A stretch of 64,000 nt of DNA. Source: Actinomadura harenae (GTDB lineage: Bacteria; Actinomycetota; Actinomycetes; Streptosporangiales; Streptosporangiaceae). Numbering within the stretch: position 1 is the stretch's first letter; the number at the start of each line of letters is the position of its first letter. The stretch is from NCBI RefSeq assembly GCF_003696215.1, contig NZ_RFFG01000023.1, positions 39,654 through 103,653 of the forward strand, written 5' to 3'. A program made the position numbers and the translations under genes. Of the stretch, positions 55,440 to 63,992 are shown piece after piece. The notes beneath the pieces are model-generated. The model searched no databases. It had not been told where the DNA came from and saw nothing but the letters and a program-made list of their open reading frames with translations.

Positions 55440-56714
55440 TCAGGCGGTCACGGGCTGCGGCTCGCCGTTCGGGCGCGGCACGGAGACCCCGACCGGCTCA
55501 CCGGTGGGCTCGCCGGTCTCGGCGGCGCCCTCGGCGGGAGCCTCCTCGACCCGGGTCGAGCCGATCTCGCCCGCCCCCAGCGGGACGAACCGGGACCCGA
55601 CCGCGATGACCAGGGCCAGCAGGACGACGGCGCCGACGCCGATCCGCAGCGACGTCGCGTCCGCGAGGAACCCGACGACGACCGGGCCGAGCAGCAGGCC
55701 GCCGTAGCCCATTGCCCCGGCCTGGGCGACCGCGGCGGCGGGCTGCCCGGGCGCGGACGTCCCGGCGAGGGACATCGAGATCGGCACGACCGTGGCGACC
55801 ACGAGCCCGGACAGGAAGAACCCGATGATCGCGACCGTGGTGCTCGGCGCGGTGACGACGACGGTCATCGCGGCCGCGGTGCCGATCCCGGCGGCGGTCA
55901 GCAGGTTCCGGGTGCCGATCCACATCCGCAGGTGGTCCCCGCCGACCCGGCCGATCAGCATGGCCACCTGGAACATCGGGTAGCCGAGCGCCGCGACGGC
56001 CTGCGTCGCGCCGAGCTCGCCGTGCAGCAGCAGGCCGCTCCAGTCGGCGATCGAGCCCTCGGTCATGAACCCGATGAACGCCAGCAGGCCGACGAGGTAG
56101 ACCGCGATCGGCAGCTTGGCGCGGCGGCGCCCGCCGGTCGCGGCGGACGCGGCGCGGGGGGCCGGACGGTCGGCCAGGTAGGTCGGGCCGAGCAGCAGCG
56201 CGAGCGGCAGCGCGGCGACCGCGACGGCGAGGACGGTGGCGCTGAAGCCGAGCCCGGCGTGCGCGGTGCCGAACCCGATCAGCCCGCCGCTCATCGCGCC
56301 CACGCACCAGCCCGCGTGCATGGACGACAGGATCGGCCGCTTGTACTCGTGCTCGACCACGCTGGCCTGCGCGTTCATGGCGATGTCGGTGATCCCGAAG
56401 CTCATCCCGAACACCGCGACGGCCGCGATCAGCACGCCGTAGGTCGGGGCGAACGCGACACCGACGTAGGACACCGCGGTCAGCGGCAGCGCGACGCGCA
56501 GCACGGCGCGGCTGCCGGCCCGTCCCATGACGGACCGCAGGCCCTGCATCGCGACGAGCGCGCCGAGACCCCAGACGAGGACCACGACGCCGATCTCGCC
56601 CTCGCTCGTCCCGAACTTGCTCGCGAGTGCGGGCATGCGTGACGTCCACACACCACAGAGCAGTCCTGCCAGGGCGAAGGTCAGGAACGTGCCTGTGCGA
56701 GCGCGCAGCAGCAT
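55440..56714 (-). CDS. Major facilitator superfamily transporter
   Basis: A 424-residue membrane transporter with 12 predicted helices in two halves, and a cytoplasmic loop near 190-205 containing G-G-R-R-R-A-K. Each half has the expected motif-A-like loop (for example G-R-A-G-S-R-A near residue 64). The C-terminal 40 residues are a Glu/Pro-rich cytoplasmic tail. The substrate is unknown; it looks most like drug or sugar efflux MFS proteins. A TetR gene lies 242 bp upstream on the same strand and may control it. Confidence 0.87.
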   Translation of the reverse strand: MLLRARTGTFLTFALAGLLCGVWTSRMPALASKFGTSEGEIGVVVLVWGLGALVAMQGLRSVMGRAGSRAVLRVALPLTAVSYVGVAFAPTYGVLIAAVAVFGMSFGITDIAMNAQASVVEHEYKRPILSSMHAGWCVGAMSGGLIGFGTAHAGLGFSATVLAVAVAALPLALLLGPTYLADRPAPRAASAATGGRRRAKLPIAVYLVGLLAFIGFMTEGSIADWSGLLLHGELGATQAVAALGYPMFQVAMLIGRVGGDHLRMWIGTRNLLTAAGIGTAAAMTVVVTAPSTTVAIIGFFLSGLVVATVVPISMSLAGTSAPGQPAAAVAQAGAMGYGGLLLGPVVVGFLADATSLRIGVGAVVLLALVIAVGSRFVPLGAGEIGSTRVEEAPAEGAAETGEPTGEPVGVSVPRPNGEPQPVTA

Positions 56715-56844
56715 GGTTCACCTCTTTCTCGTCTGGTCGGGGCAAGGGCCCGGGGGGTCTCAGGTCGTACCGGGGCGTGCGGGAACGCTCCAAAGCCCAT
56801 GGGGGCACCCGGAGGTTCGGCGGCGTGCGCCGGAGTCGGTGGTT

Positions 56845-56945
56845 TGTCGTGCGAGGTGGGTCGTGCGAAGTGGGTCGTGCGTGGTGGTGCGAGGAGGGTG
56901 GTGCGTGGTCGTGCGTGGGTCGTGCCGGGTGGACGAGGCGTGGGG
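56845..56945. repeat. Degenerate GT-rich repeats between the TetR and MFS genes
   Basis: Imperfect 10-16-bp units built on GGGTCGTGCG/GGTGGTGCG words repeat about eight times. The stretch separates the TetR stop from the MFS promoter region. I see no gene here. Confidence 0.55.
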
Positions 56946-56955
56946 CGGCCCGGCG

Positions 56956-57477
56956 TCAGCCGGAGGCCAGGGCCAGCAGCCGGTCCTTCAGCGCCGCGAG
57001 TCGCGTCTCGTCATACAACCCGGGCGAGTGGCTCAGTACTTCCCAGAGGCCCTCGGCGGCGAGCCGGACGACCATGCCCGCGGCCGGATCCGGATCCTCG
57101 CCACAGGGACGCTTGTGCCAGCGGCCCATGGCCTCGTTCAGCGGCTCGGCGAGCTCCGGATCGGTGGCGGCGGCCGTGATGGCCGACCATCGTCGGTGCG
57201 CCCGGGCCTCCCCGGTGAGGATCTCGAACGTCGCCAGGACGTAGGCGCGGGTGTAGGACCCCGGCTCTCCTGTGTCGAACGACGCGATCAGCTCGTCGAA
57301 TTCCGCGATGACCCGGGCGACCAGCGCCCGGACCAGGGCTTCCTTGGTGGGGAAGTGGTAGAGCAGCCCACCCTTGCTGACGCCGGCGCGCTCGGCGACG
57401 GCGTTCAGGGTCAACGCGCGTCCGCCGTGCTCGGAGAGCACGGCCTCGGCGGCGTCGAGGAGGGCTTCTTTCTTCAT
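56956..57477 (-). CDS. TetR/AcrR family transcriptional regulator
   Basis: A 173-residue TetR protein. The N-terminal helix-turn-helix is L-T-L-N-A-V-A-E-R-A-G-V-S-K-G-G-L-L-Y-H-F-P-T-K, a very typical form, and the C-terminal ligand domain is of the short TetR_C type. ATG at 57477. A matching palindrome lies 15 bp upstream (57492-57505), suggesting autoregulation and control of the downstream MFS gene. Confidence 0.9.
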   Translation of the reverse strand: MKKEALLDAAEAVLSEHGGRALTLNAVAERAGVSKGGLLYHFPTKEALVRALVARVIAEFDELIASFDTGEPGSYTRAYVLATFEILTGEARAHRRWSAITAAATDPELAEPLNEAMGRWHKRPCGEDPDPAAGMVVRLAAEGLWEVLSHSPGLYDETRLAALKDRLLALASG

Positions 57478-57491
57478 GGCTTCTTTACTGT

Positions 57492-57505
57492 ACCGACCGG
57501 ACGGT
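57492..57505. promoter_or_regulatory. TetR-type operator
   Basis: ACCG-A-CCGG-A-CGGT, symmetrical at 12 of 14 positions, just upstream of the TetR start. This is the form seen for many actinobacterial TetR autoregulators; binding by this TetR is inference. Confidence 0.65.
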
Positions 57506-57656
57506 TAAGGGGGCAAACTCAAGATCTTCCGTAAAAATCACATCGAGAGCGTAAATATTCCGCTGTGACCACCGTCACCCCGCAGGTTCCACGGAGTAGG
57601 AGACGGGTGTCCGGGCCGGGACGGGAACCGGCCGGAGCGCGGATAACCTGGGGCGC

Positions 57657-58835
57657 GTGGTGACCTATCTGGACCATGCGGCGACGACCCCCATGCTGCC
57701 CGAGGCGATCGCGGCGATGACGGCCGAGCTGGGCGAGCTCGGCAACCCCTCGTCCCTGCACGCCGCGGGACGCCGGGCCCGCCGGGTGGTGGAGGAGTCC
57801 CGCGAGATCCTCGCCGAGGCGTTCGGCGCCCGGCCGAGCGAGGTGGTGTTCACCTCGGGCGGCACCGAGGCCGACAACCTCGCCGTGAAGGGCCTCTACT
57901 GGGCCCGCCGTGCCGCCGACCCGGCCCGCACCCGGGTGCTCGCCGGGGCGGTCGAGCACCATGCCGTCCTCGACACCGTCCAGTGGCTCGCGGACCACGA
58001 GGGCGCGAAGGTCGAGTGGATCCCGTGCGACGGGCTCGGCCGGGTCCACCCGGAGACGCTCGCCGAGATGATCGGCACCGGCGACGACGTCGCGCTGGTC
58101 ACGGTGATGTGGGCGAACAACGAGGTCGGGACCGTCCAGCCGGTCGCCGAACTGGCCGCGGTCGCGCGCGGGCACGGCGTCCCGTTCCACACCGACGCCG
58201 TCCAGGCCGCCGGGCACCTGCCCGTCGACTTCGGGGCGTCCGGCGCGCACGCGCTCACCCTGTCCGGGCACAAGATCGGCGGGCCGCTCGGCATCGGCGC
58301 GCTGCTGCTCGGCAAGCCCGGAAGGTCCGGCGGGGTCGACCCCACCGCGGTCCTGCACGGCGGCGGGCAGGAGCGGGACGTCCGGTCCGGCACCCTCGAC
58401 ACGCCCGCCATCGCCGGGTTCGCCGCCGCGGCCCGGCTCGCCGCCGGGCACCGCGCGGACGAGGCCGCCCGGCTCACCGGGCTCCGCGACCGGCTGATCG
58501 CCGCCGTGCTCGACGCCGTCCCGGACGCCGTCCTCAACGGCGACCCGGTCGACCGGCTGCCCGGCAACGCGCACTTCTCGTTCCCCGGCTGCGAGGGCGA
58601 CGCGCTGCTCATGCTCCTGGACGCGCGCGGCATCGCCTGCTCGACCGGATCGGCCTGCTCGGCGGGCGTCGCGCAGCCCAGCCACGTCCTGCTCGCGATG
58701 GGCGCGACGCCCGAACGCGCCCGCGGATCCCTCCGCTTCACCCTCGGCCACACCTCCACCGGCGCCGACGTGGACGCCCTGGCCGAGGCCCTCCCCGCCG
58801 TCGTCGAACGCGCCCGCCGCGCCGGCCTCAGCTGA
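57657..58835 (+). CDS. Cysteine desulfurase (IscS/NifS family)
   Basis: A 392-residue class V aminotransferase-fold PLP enzyme that takes sulfur from cysteine. Key parts are [25 protein letters not shown], the PLP lysine in S-G-H-K-I-G-G-P and the catalytic cysteine loop [10 protein letters not shown]. The start is one of two adjacent GTG codons. In many actinobacteria mnmA follows for tRNA thiolation; here the next gene is convergent and overlaps by 8 bp. Confidence 0.93.
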   Translation: MVTYLDHAATTPMLPEAIAAMTAELGELGNPSSLHAAGRRARRVVEESREILAEAFGARPSEVVFTSGGTEADNLAVKGLYWARRAADPARTRVLAGAVEHHAVLDTVQWLADHEGAKVEWIPCDGLGRVHPETLAEMIGTGDDVALVTVMWANNEVGTVQPVAELAAVARGHGVPFHTDAVQAAGHLPVDFGASGAHALTLSGHKIGGPLGIGALLLGKPGRSGGVDPTAVLHGGGQERDVRSGTLDTPAIAGFAAAARLAAGHRADEAARLTGLRDRLIAAVLDAVPDAVLNGDPVDRLPGNAHFSFPGCEGDALLMLLDARGIACSTGSACSAGVAQPSHVLLAMGATPERARGSLRFTLGHTSTGADVDALAEALPAVVERARRAGLS

Positions 58836-59613
58836 TGCCCCAGGGCGATCGTGGGCGGTCCGCCAGGTAGTCGTGGACGGGCACGGCGCCCGCGAGCGTC
58901 ACGTCGGTCAGCACGTGCGACGCCGAGACGATCTCCAGGACGGGCAGGTCGGCCAGCGGCGCCATCGCGTGCTCGAACAGCTGGAGCCGCGCCGGCCCCC
59001 GCCACGCCTGCTTGACCGTCACGTCGGTGGCCTCCGTCCGGACGAGGTCGCAGGCGCGCGGCCCGGACGCCCCGGGCACGGTCCTGACCGCGAACGTCGG
59101 GACGGTGATCCGGTCGCGGGCCTCACCGGTGTTCATCGGCGCGTACTCGTACGGCATCGTCGCGGTCGCGACCCGCTGGGCGCCGTGGTCGAGGGTGCCG
59201 ATCAGCGTGCCCTCCTCGACGAGCAGCCGGGGCGTGCCGACGGTCCGGGGGAACGCCGACGGCTCGCGTCCGGCGACGACCGCCCCGACGCTGTACACGG
59301 GGTCCAGGTACATGGCGTGCAGGTACTCGCCGTCCTCCCCGCCGAACCGGACCGCGACCACCTGCGCCGCCTCGGTGCAGGGGCCGAAGCCCTCGACGTC
59401 GCCCATGTGGGTGATCTCGAACCGGACGAGCGGCTCGACGATCTCCAGTGGCTCCGGGACGGCGGCGCGGAGCGCGTCCGGATCGCTGCGGTAGACGATG
59501 TTGAGGTACTCGCGGTCGGCGAACCGGGTGGCGCGCAGCGGGTACGGCTGGGCGGTGAGCGGCGGGGCGGCGAGCGGTGGGACAGGGCGACGCAGCAGGT
59601 CTTCCGGCTTCAT
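58828..59613 (-). CDS. Acetoacetate decarboxylase family protein lacking the Schiff-base Lys
   Basis: A 261-residue protein aligning along its whole length with clostridial acetoacetate decarboxylase: [31 protein letters not shown] and R-V-A-T-A-T-M are shared. The catalytic loop of the true enzyme, Y-P-K-K-L-G, is F-P-R-T-V-G here (121-126). The Schiff-base Lys115 is thus Arg123 and Lys116 is Thr124, although the partner Glu (Glu81) is kept. Decarboxylation through an imine is not expected; an aldolase/dehydratase-like or binding role is possible. ATG at 59613. Confidence 0.88.
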   Translation of the reverse strand: MKPEDLLRRPVPPLAAPPLTAQPYPLRATRFADREYLNIVYRSDPDALRAAVPEPLEIVEPLVRFEITHMGDVEGFGPCTEAAQVVAVRFGGEDGEYLHAMYLDPVYSVGAVVAGREPSAFPRTVGTPRLLVEEGTLIGTLDHGAQRVATATMPYEYAPMNTGEARDRITVPTFAVRTVPGASGPRACDLVRTEATDVTVKQAWRGPARLQLFEHAMAPLADLPVLEIVSASHVLTDVTLAGAVPVHDYLADRPRSPWGIS

Positions 59614-59744
59614 GGGCACTCCTCGAACGGGGCCGCGTTCGAACCGGGCGGCGCCTGCCGCCGGCCCGTCCCCACGGACACGAAACGTCACACGAGTGCC
59701 ACTAGCCGCTCCCTCTACATGTTCCGCCGGAGCGGCTCGTGAAA

Positions 59745-59776
59745 ACGCGGCGCGCACCGGTGGGTGCGCGCCGCGT
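59745..59776 (-). terminator. Intrinsic terminator with T-tract
   Basis: A perfect 14-bp stem (59745-59758 with 59763-59776) and 4-nt loop, 14 bp beyond the stop at 59791. On the minus strand the stem runs into TTTT, making this the only hairpin in the window with a classical U-tract. Confidence 0.88.
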
Positions 59777-59790
59777 AGGGCCGGAAGAGC

Positions 59791-60900
59791 CTAAGGCTGG
59801 AAGGGGGCCAGCGCCCGCCAGCCCGGGTCGGGCGTGGACGCGACCTTCGCCTTGCCCTCCGACCATCCGGCGGTGAGCTGGTCGAGCTCGGCGAGAACGC
59901 CCGAGTCGGGGTCGGCGTACAGGTGGAAGACGCGCAGGCCGTCCCCGGTCTGCCGGACGACCAGGACGGCGTCCTGAAGCGCGTCGATCTTCTTCTCGAT
60001 GGCGCGCAGCGCGGACGCGGACGGCTCGACGGGCAGCCGGTCCGGGTTGGCGTGCTGGTACGGGACCGACACCTCGACGTGGAGGTCGGCGAGCGGGTGG
60101 TCCTGCCGGTGCACGGGGAACCGGATGCCGAACTGCGCGGGGTGCCCGCGCGGCGTCCGGCCCTCGCCGGACAGCCAGGTCGGCTCGCGGAAGTCCTCGA
60201 CGATCTGCTCGACGACGGCGGGCAGCACCGCCGGGGGCAGCGCGTCCACCGGCTCCTCGGACGAGATCGTCACCTCGCCGATCCAGCGCGCCACGTCGTC
60301 CTCGCCGAGCGCCCAGTGCAGCACGTGGAACGCGACCGCGACCTGGTGCTCGTCGGACACGAACAGGAAGTCGGGGTGGTAGGCGGTGATGTCGACCCGG
60401 CCGCGGAACTGGTCGGCGCGCATCCCGAACCGGACGTACTCCAGGTCGAAGTCGTGGTCGCCGAGCTGCAGCTCCTGGCCGAGCATCTCCGGGTCGGCCG
60501 GACGCGCCGGATGGAAGTCCCAGCCGTGCGCCGCGTCCCCCTGCGGCGCCGCGCGGTACCAGCGCTCGGCGAGCCCGCGCAGCTCCGGGTCGCCGCCCCC
60601 GGACACCGTCAGCGACGGCGCCCGGCCCTCCATGCCGCCGATCTCCCACTGGAGGTCGGCGCTGATGCGCGCGACCCGGCGGGACAGCTCCTCCATGATC
60701 TGCGCGGACAGCCCGGCGGGGACCTCCTGCTCGGCGTCCCCCTCGGGCGTCCCCTCCGCGAGGAGCTCCTCGGGCGTGTCGGGCACCGCCGACAGCGACC
60801 CCTCGACGTCCGGGCGCGCCTGCGCCCACCACTCCCAGAACTCGCTGATCGCCGGGCTCACGGCGGACGGCGTCTCACGCGGTCGGCGGAAGATTCCCAC
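59791..60900 (-). CDS. Uncharacterised protein, acidic, 369 residues
   Basis: A soluble acidic protein with no signal peptide or membrane helix. It begins M-G-I-F-R-R-P-R and contains two alpha/beta parts: about 55-215 (with W-E-I-G-G-M-E-G and A-F-H-V-L-H-W-A-L-G) and about 215-369 (with H-V-E-V-S-V-P-Y). The W-A-L-G-E-D-D-V-A-R-W pattern suggests a domain with a C-terminal helix that packs on a sheet. I do not recognise the family. GTG start; monocistronic with its own terminator. Confidence 0.72.
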   Translation of the reverse strand: MGIFRRPRETPSAVSPAISEFWEWWAQARPDVEGSLSAVPDTPEELLAEGTPEGDAEQEVPAGLSAQIMEELSRRVARISADLQWEIGGMEGRAPSLTVSGGGDPELRGLAERWYRAAPQGDAAHGWDFHPARPADPEMLGQELQLGDHDFDLEYVRFGMRADQFRGRVDITAYHPDFLFVSDEHQVAVAFHVLHWALGEDDVARWIGEVTISSEEPVDALPPAVLPAVVEQIVEDFREPTWLSGEGRTPRGHPAQFGIRFPVHRQDHPLADLHVEVSVPYQHANPDRLPVEPSASALRAIEKKIDALQDAVLVVRQTGDGLRVFHLYADPDSGVLAELDQLTAGWSEGKAKVASTPDPGWRALAPFQP

Positions 60901-61120
60901 CAGTCGTCTCTTCCTGTCTCGGATCGCATGGCAGGGCCCGGAAGGGCCCGCTCCGCAAACCCTACGCGAGCCCCCGCCCGTCTCGTCATCCGTGCCCGCC
61001 CGCCCCGCCGCGCTCGAAGCCCCGCCCGCCGTGACTCCGCGTGAGCGAACTTCTGCGGCCTGATGCTTCCCGCGCGCGCCCGGGTCCCTCTACGCTCGCG
61101 CCACTTCACTGGAGGGGTTC

Positions 61121-61615
61121 ATGGACGACTACATCGCCGAGGTCCGGCGCCGCATGGAAGCCGACGGCTGCGCGCTGAGCGACGAGTACGTCGGGCAGTG
61201 CACGGCCCTGGTCGGCTACCGCTCGAACTGGCGGATGCTGAACAAGCTGCACCTGGTCACCACGGTCACGCGGGTGCCGAACGCGAGCCCCGAGGTCGTC
61301 GACCGGTTCGTCCAGGCGAGCGTCGGCCTGGCCAAGCAGCGGTACGGCCAGATGCGCGGCGTGCAGTCCGGCGTCCTGACGCTCCCGGCGCTCGTCGCCG
61401 ACACCGTGGACGAGGAGACCCGGCTCCTGGTGTCCCGGCCGTACCGCCTCAAGCTCGGCGGCTTCGCCGCGCTCGCGCGTCCCGTGGTGGTCGACCTCCA
61501 GAGCGGTGAGGCCCTCGCGTTCCGCGGCTTCCGCCTGTGGGGGGCCGCGTTCCACTCCTACATCCGCGGCAAGGTGAACCTCTACTTCCCGCCCGCGTCC
61601 GGCCCGTCCAGCTGA
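61121..61615 (+). CDS. Uncharacterised protein, 164 residues
   Basis: A soluble protein with an alpha/beta look and no membrane segment. Two Cys (residues 17 and 27) lie near the N-terminus, followed by basic/aromatic R-S-N-W-R-M-L-N-K-L-H, and the end is R-G-K-V-N-L-Y-F-P-P. The family is not recognised. ATG at 61121 follows a good GGAGGGG site. It is divergent from the 59.8-kb gene (220 bp between, including a small GGGCCC hairpin) and convergent with the next gene (4 bp). Confidence 0.72.
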   Translation: MDDYIAEVRRRMEADGCALSDEYVGQCTALVGYRSNWRMLNKLHLVTTVTRVPNASPEVVDRFVQASVGLAKQRYGQMRGVQSGVLTLPALVADTVDEETRLLVSRPYRLKLGGFAALARPVVVDLQSGEALAFRGFRLWGAAFHSYIRGKVNLYFPPASGPSS

Positions 61616-61619
61616 CTTC

Positions 61620-62684
61620 TCACGGCACCCGGATCGAGTCGATGAGGGTGTTGACGTCCGGCCAGAGGCGCTTGTGCGTGTCGGGGACGTCGACGTAGAG
61701 GAACGAGGGCCGGGGGCGTCCGGCGTCGAGGACGACGACCGCGGCGAGGTCCGTCTTCGCCCGGAGCCCCTGCTTGCTGAACCGGATCTCACGGACGACC
61801 ACCCAGCCCAGGTTGCCGTTGACGTTCAAGGGCTGGGACGCGACGTCGCGGCCGTGGGCGGTGACGCTGCCGAAACCGACCCTCTGGCGGTAGTCCTGCA
61901 TGTTCTCCGCGAGGGCGCGCAACCGGTCCCTGCCCGTGGCGTTCGCCATGAGGTCGTCACTGACCAGGCCCGAGGCGATGGACGCCTCCCACTTGACCTC
62001 GGTTTCGAACGACTGCTTCCGGGTGAATCCCTGCACCGTCGGATCGACGACGCGGCTGTTTCCCCAGGACCCGCCGAACGACATGTAGGACAGGCGCGCG
62101 TCGCGGTCCTTGACCTGTCCCGCGCGGGGCGACCCTCGCCCCGGGTACCGCTTGACGGGGACCGTCCGGGTCAGCCGGACCTCGCCCGGACGCGTTCCGC
62201 CGGCCTGCTCCGGGACCTTGGCCCCCTCGACCGTGGGGTCGGTCGGGCGGACGTCCGCGCAGTGGGCGGCGTCGTACTGCGACGTCCGCTGGCTGATCAC
62301 GCGTTCACCGATCAGCACGGTGCAGGTGATCAGCCCGGGGCCGTTCTCGGGCCGGTTCAGGGCCTTGACCGACAGCCTGCCGTCCTGCCGCATCCGGAGC
62401 GTCCGGCGGACCGGGAGGGCGGCGGCGGTCAGCGTCGTCCCGTCCGCCGAGTCCGTCACCTGGAAGGACACGTCCGCGGTCCGGCGCTCTCCGGTGACCA
62501 CGATGTTCACGTCGACCTGCTCCGTGCCGGACGACCGGGGCCCGTCCTGCTCCGAGGCGCCTCCGGGCAGCACGGCCCAGATGCCGAGCCCGATCTGTGC
62601 CACCAGCAACAGGACACCGAGCGAGGCCAGGCCCTTCGGGAACCGCTCCAGGGGCGTCCGGCGCCGCGCGTTCCGCATGCTCAT
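61620..62684 (-). CDS. Membrane-anchored extracytoplasmic protein
   Basis: A 354-residue protein with a basic start, one hydrophobic helix (about 18-40) and a long extracytoplasmic part. The distal half contains T-R-K-Q-S-F-E-T-E-V-K-W-E and G-W-V-V-V-R-E-I-R-F beta-type segments. Two Cys occur at about 121 and 141. I do not recognise a family. It follows the two-helix protein gene with an 11-bp gap, so the two are an operon and may form a complex at the membrane. Confidence 0.75.
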   Translation of the reverse strand: MSMRNARRRTPLERFPKGLASLGVLLLVAQIGLGIWAVLPGGASEQDGPRSSGTEQVDVNIVVTGERRTADVSFQVTDSADGTTLTAAALPVRRTLRMRQDGRLSVKALNRPENGPGLITCTVLIGERVISQRTSQYDAAHCADVRPTDPTVEGAKVPEQAGGTRPGEVRLTRTVPVKRYPGRGSPRAGQVKDRDARLSYMSFGGSWGNSRVVDPTVQGFTRKQSFETEVKWEASIASGLVSDDLMANATGRDRLRALAENMQDYRQRVGFGSVTAHGRDVASQPLNVNGNLGWVVVREIRFSKQGLRAKTDLAAVVVLDAGRPRPSFLYVDVPDTHKRLWPDVNTLIDSIRVP

Positions 62685-62695
62685 GTCGGTGCTCC

Positions 62696-63715
62696 TCAGA
62701 CCTGCTCGCCGAACCGCGGTGCGGCCTCTCGTGCCTTGCGGAGCCGGTCGTGCAGCGCCTCGTCGGCGGCCCGGTCCGCCAGGTCGCCGACCTCACCGCC
62801 CTCGCCGATCCCCTCGATCTCGTCGACCGGCGGATCGTCCGGGTCGGCGCGGACGAGCCTGACGCGCGCGCCTGCGCCGATCTCCGCCTGCGCCTGCGGC
62901 TGGCCCTTCTGCCGCCTGCGGTAGGCCGCGTCGGCGGAGCGGACCTGGTCGGCGTACCGTTCCAGGGCCTCGATCCGCCGCCTGAGCGCGTCCACCGATT
63001 CCTTGAGGACGAGTCGCTGCCTCGCGACCGGCTCCGGGAGTTCCCCGACGGGTCCTCCCGCGCCGGCCGTGGCCTTCAGCTCCCGCCCGATCCGGGACAG
63101 TTCGGCGAGCTCCTGGGCGATCTCCCACTCCTGCCGCGACAACGCGGCGGTGTACGCGGCGTCGTCGAGCAGGCCGGCGGCGTTCACGTCCGACTCCAGG
63201 ACGGCCGCGACGGCGTTCTGCGCCCGCCGCATCAGGCGGCGTGGCGAGATGCCGAACCAACTGCGCAGGCTTCCGCTGAAGTCGTCGTCCATGTAGTAGC
63301 GGCCGTGGTGGATGCGGGCGAGGTCGGGCTGCTTGTCCCGGTCCCGGGAGGAGACCAGCAGACCCACGAAGGAGAGGACTTGCAGGGCCGTTCCCGCCAG
63401 CAGGAACGTCCAGAAGCCGTTGAACCACCACACGGCCGCGAGTCCGAGTTGCGCCACCGCGCCGACGGCCACTCCGGCGGCTGTCCGGTTCAGCAGGTTG
63501 GGGAACGCCAGGATCGGCATGAACCCGCAGAGGGTCGCCACCGGCAGGGGCGGGGCCAGGTCCGCCCCGGACGCCGGTCGGCCCACACGACGCCCGGAGG
63601 GGACCTTCCGGCTCGCCGGAACCAAGGTCTCGGGCGCGCTCAGCAGGGCTTCGCGCATCTCGGGCGACAGATCCGGATCCAGCACCGGCCGCACCGACTT
63701 CTTCACGTCGTCCAA
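62696..63715 (-). CDS. Membrane protein with coiled-coil and acidic tail
   Basis: A 339-residue protein. Residues 1-55 are cytoplasmic, followed by two hydrophobic segments in about 60-120, then a long helical, charged region with likely coiled-coil (about 190-260: L-A-E-L-S-R-I-G-R-E-L and L-R-R-R-I-E-A-L-E-R-Y), ending in an acidic/basic tail. The start is TTG at 63715 with AGGGGGA upstream, which supports it. The family is unknown. It is the first gene of a two-gene operon with the anchored extracytoplasmic protein. Confidence 0.75.
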   Translation of the reverse strand: MDDVKKSVRPVLDPDLSPEMREALLSAPETLVPASRKVPSGRRVGRPASGADLAPPLPVATLCGFMPILAFPNLLNRTAAGVAVGAVAQLGLAAVWWFNGFWTFLLAGTALQVLSFVGLLVSSRDRDKQPDLARIHHGRYYMDDDFSGSLRSWFGISPRRLMRRAQNAVAAVLESDVNAAGLLDDAAYTAALSRQEWEIAQELAELSRIGRELKATAGAGGPVGELPEPVARQRLVLKESVDALRRRIEALERYADQVRSADAAYRRRQKGQPQAQAEIGAGARVRLVRADPDDPPVDEIEGIGEGGEVGDLADRAADEALHDRLRKAREAAPRFGEQV

Positions 63716-63950
63716 CCGTCCCCCTGGTGATCACGGTCAGGAGGATCGTGGCAGGCGGGAACCGCCCTTGAACAGTGCTGATTCGGACAATTACGCCCAA
63801 TCCCCTGGTTCGTCGCGCTCCGTAGGGTCGGACGGGGGGAGGGGACGGGCGTTCCGGTGGGGCGTCCGGGTCACTAGTGCGCTGACCGGAAATGATCACC
63901 GGGTTGGGTGACACGCCGTCGGGCTTGCCGGGTTCGGGCGGGTTCTGTGT

Positions 63951-63981
63951 CCAGACTCGATCCCGTCGGGATCGAGTCTGG
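63951..63981. promoter_or_regulatory. Perfect 14-bp inverted repeat before a gene start
   Basis: Arms 63951-63964 and 63968-63981 (CCAGACTCGATCCC and complement) with a 3-nt centre, ending 11 bp before a GTG preceded by a GGGGAGG ribosome site. It may be an operator or a cis RNA hairpin controlling the gene that leaves the window; it could also terminate transcription from the left. Confidence 0.6.
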
Positions 63982-63992
63982 GGAGGTGGCGG

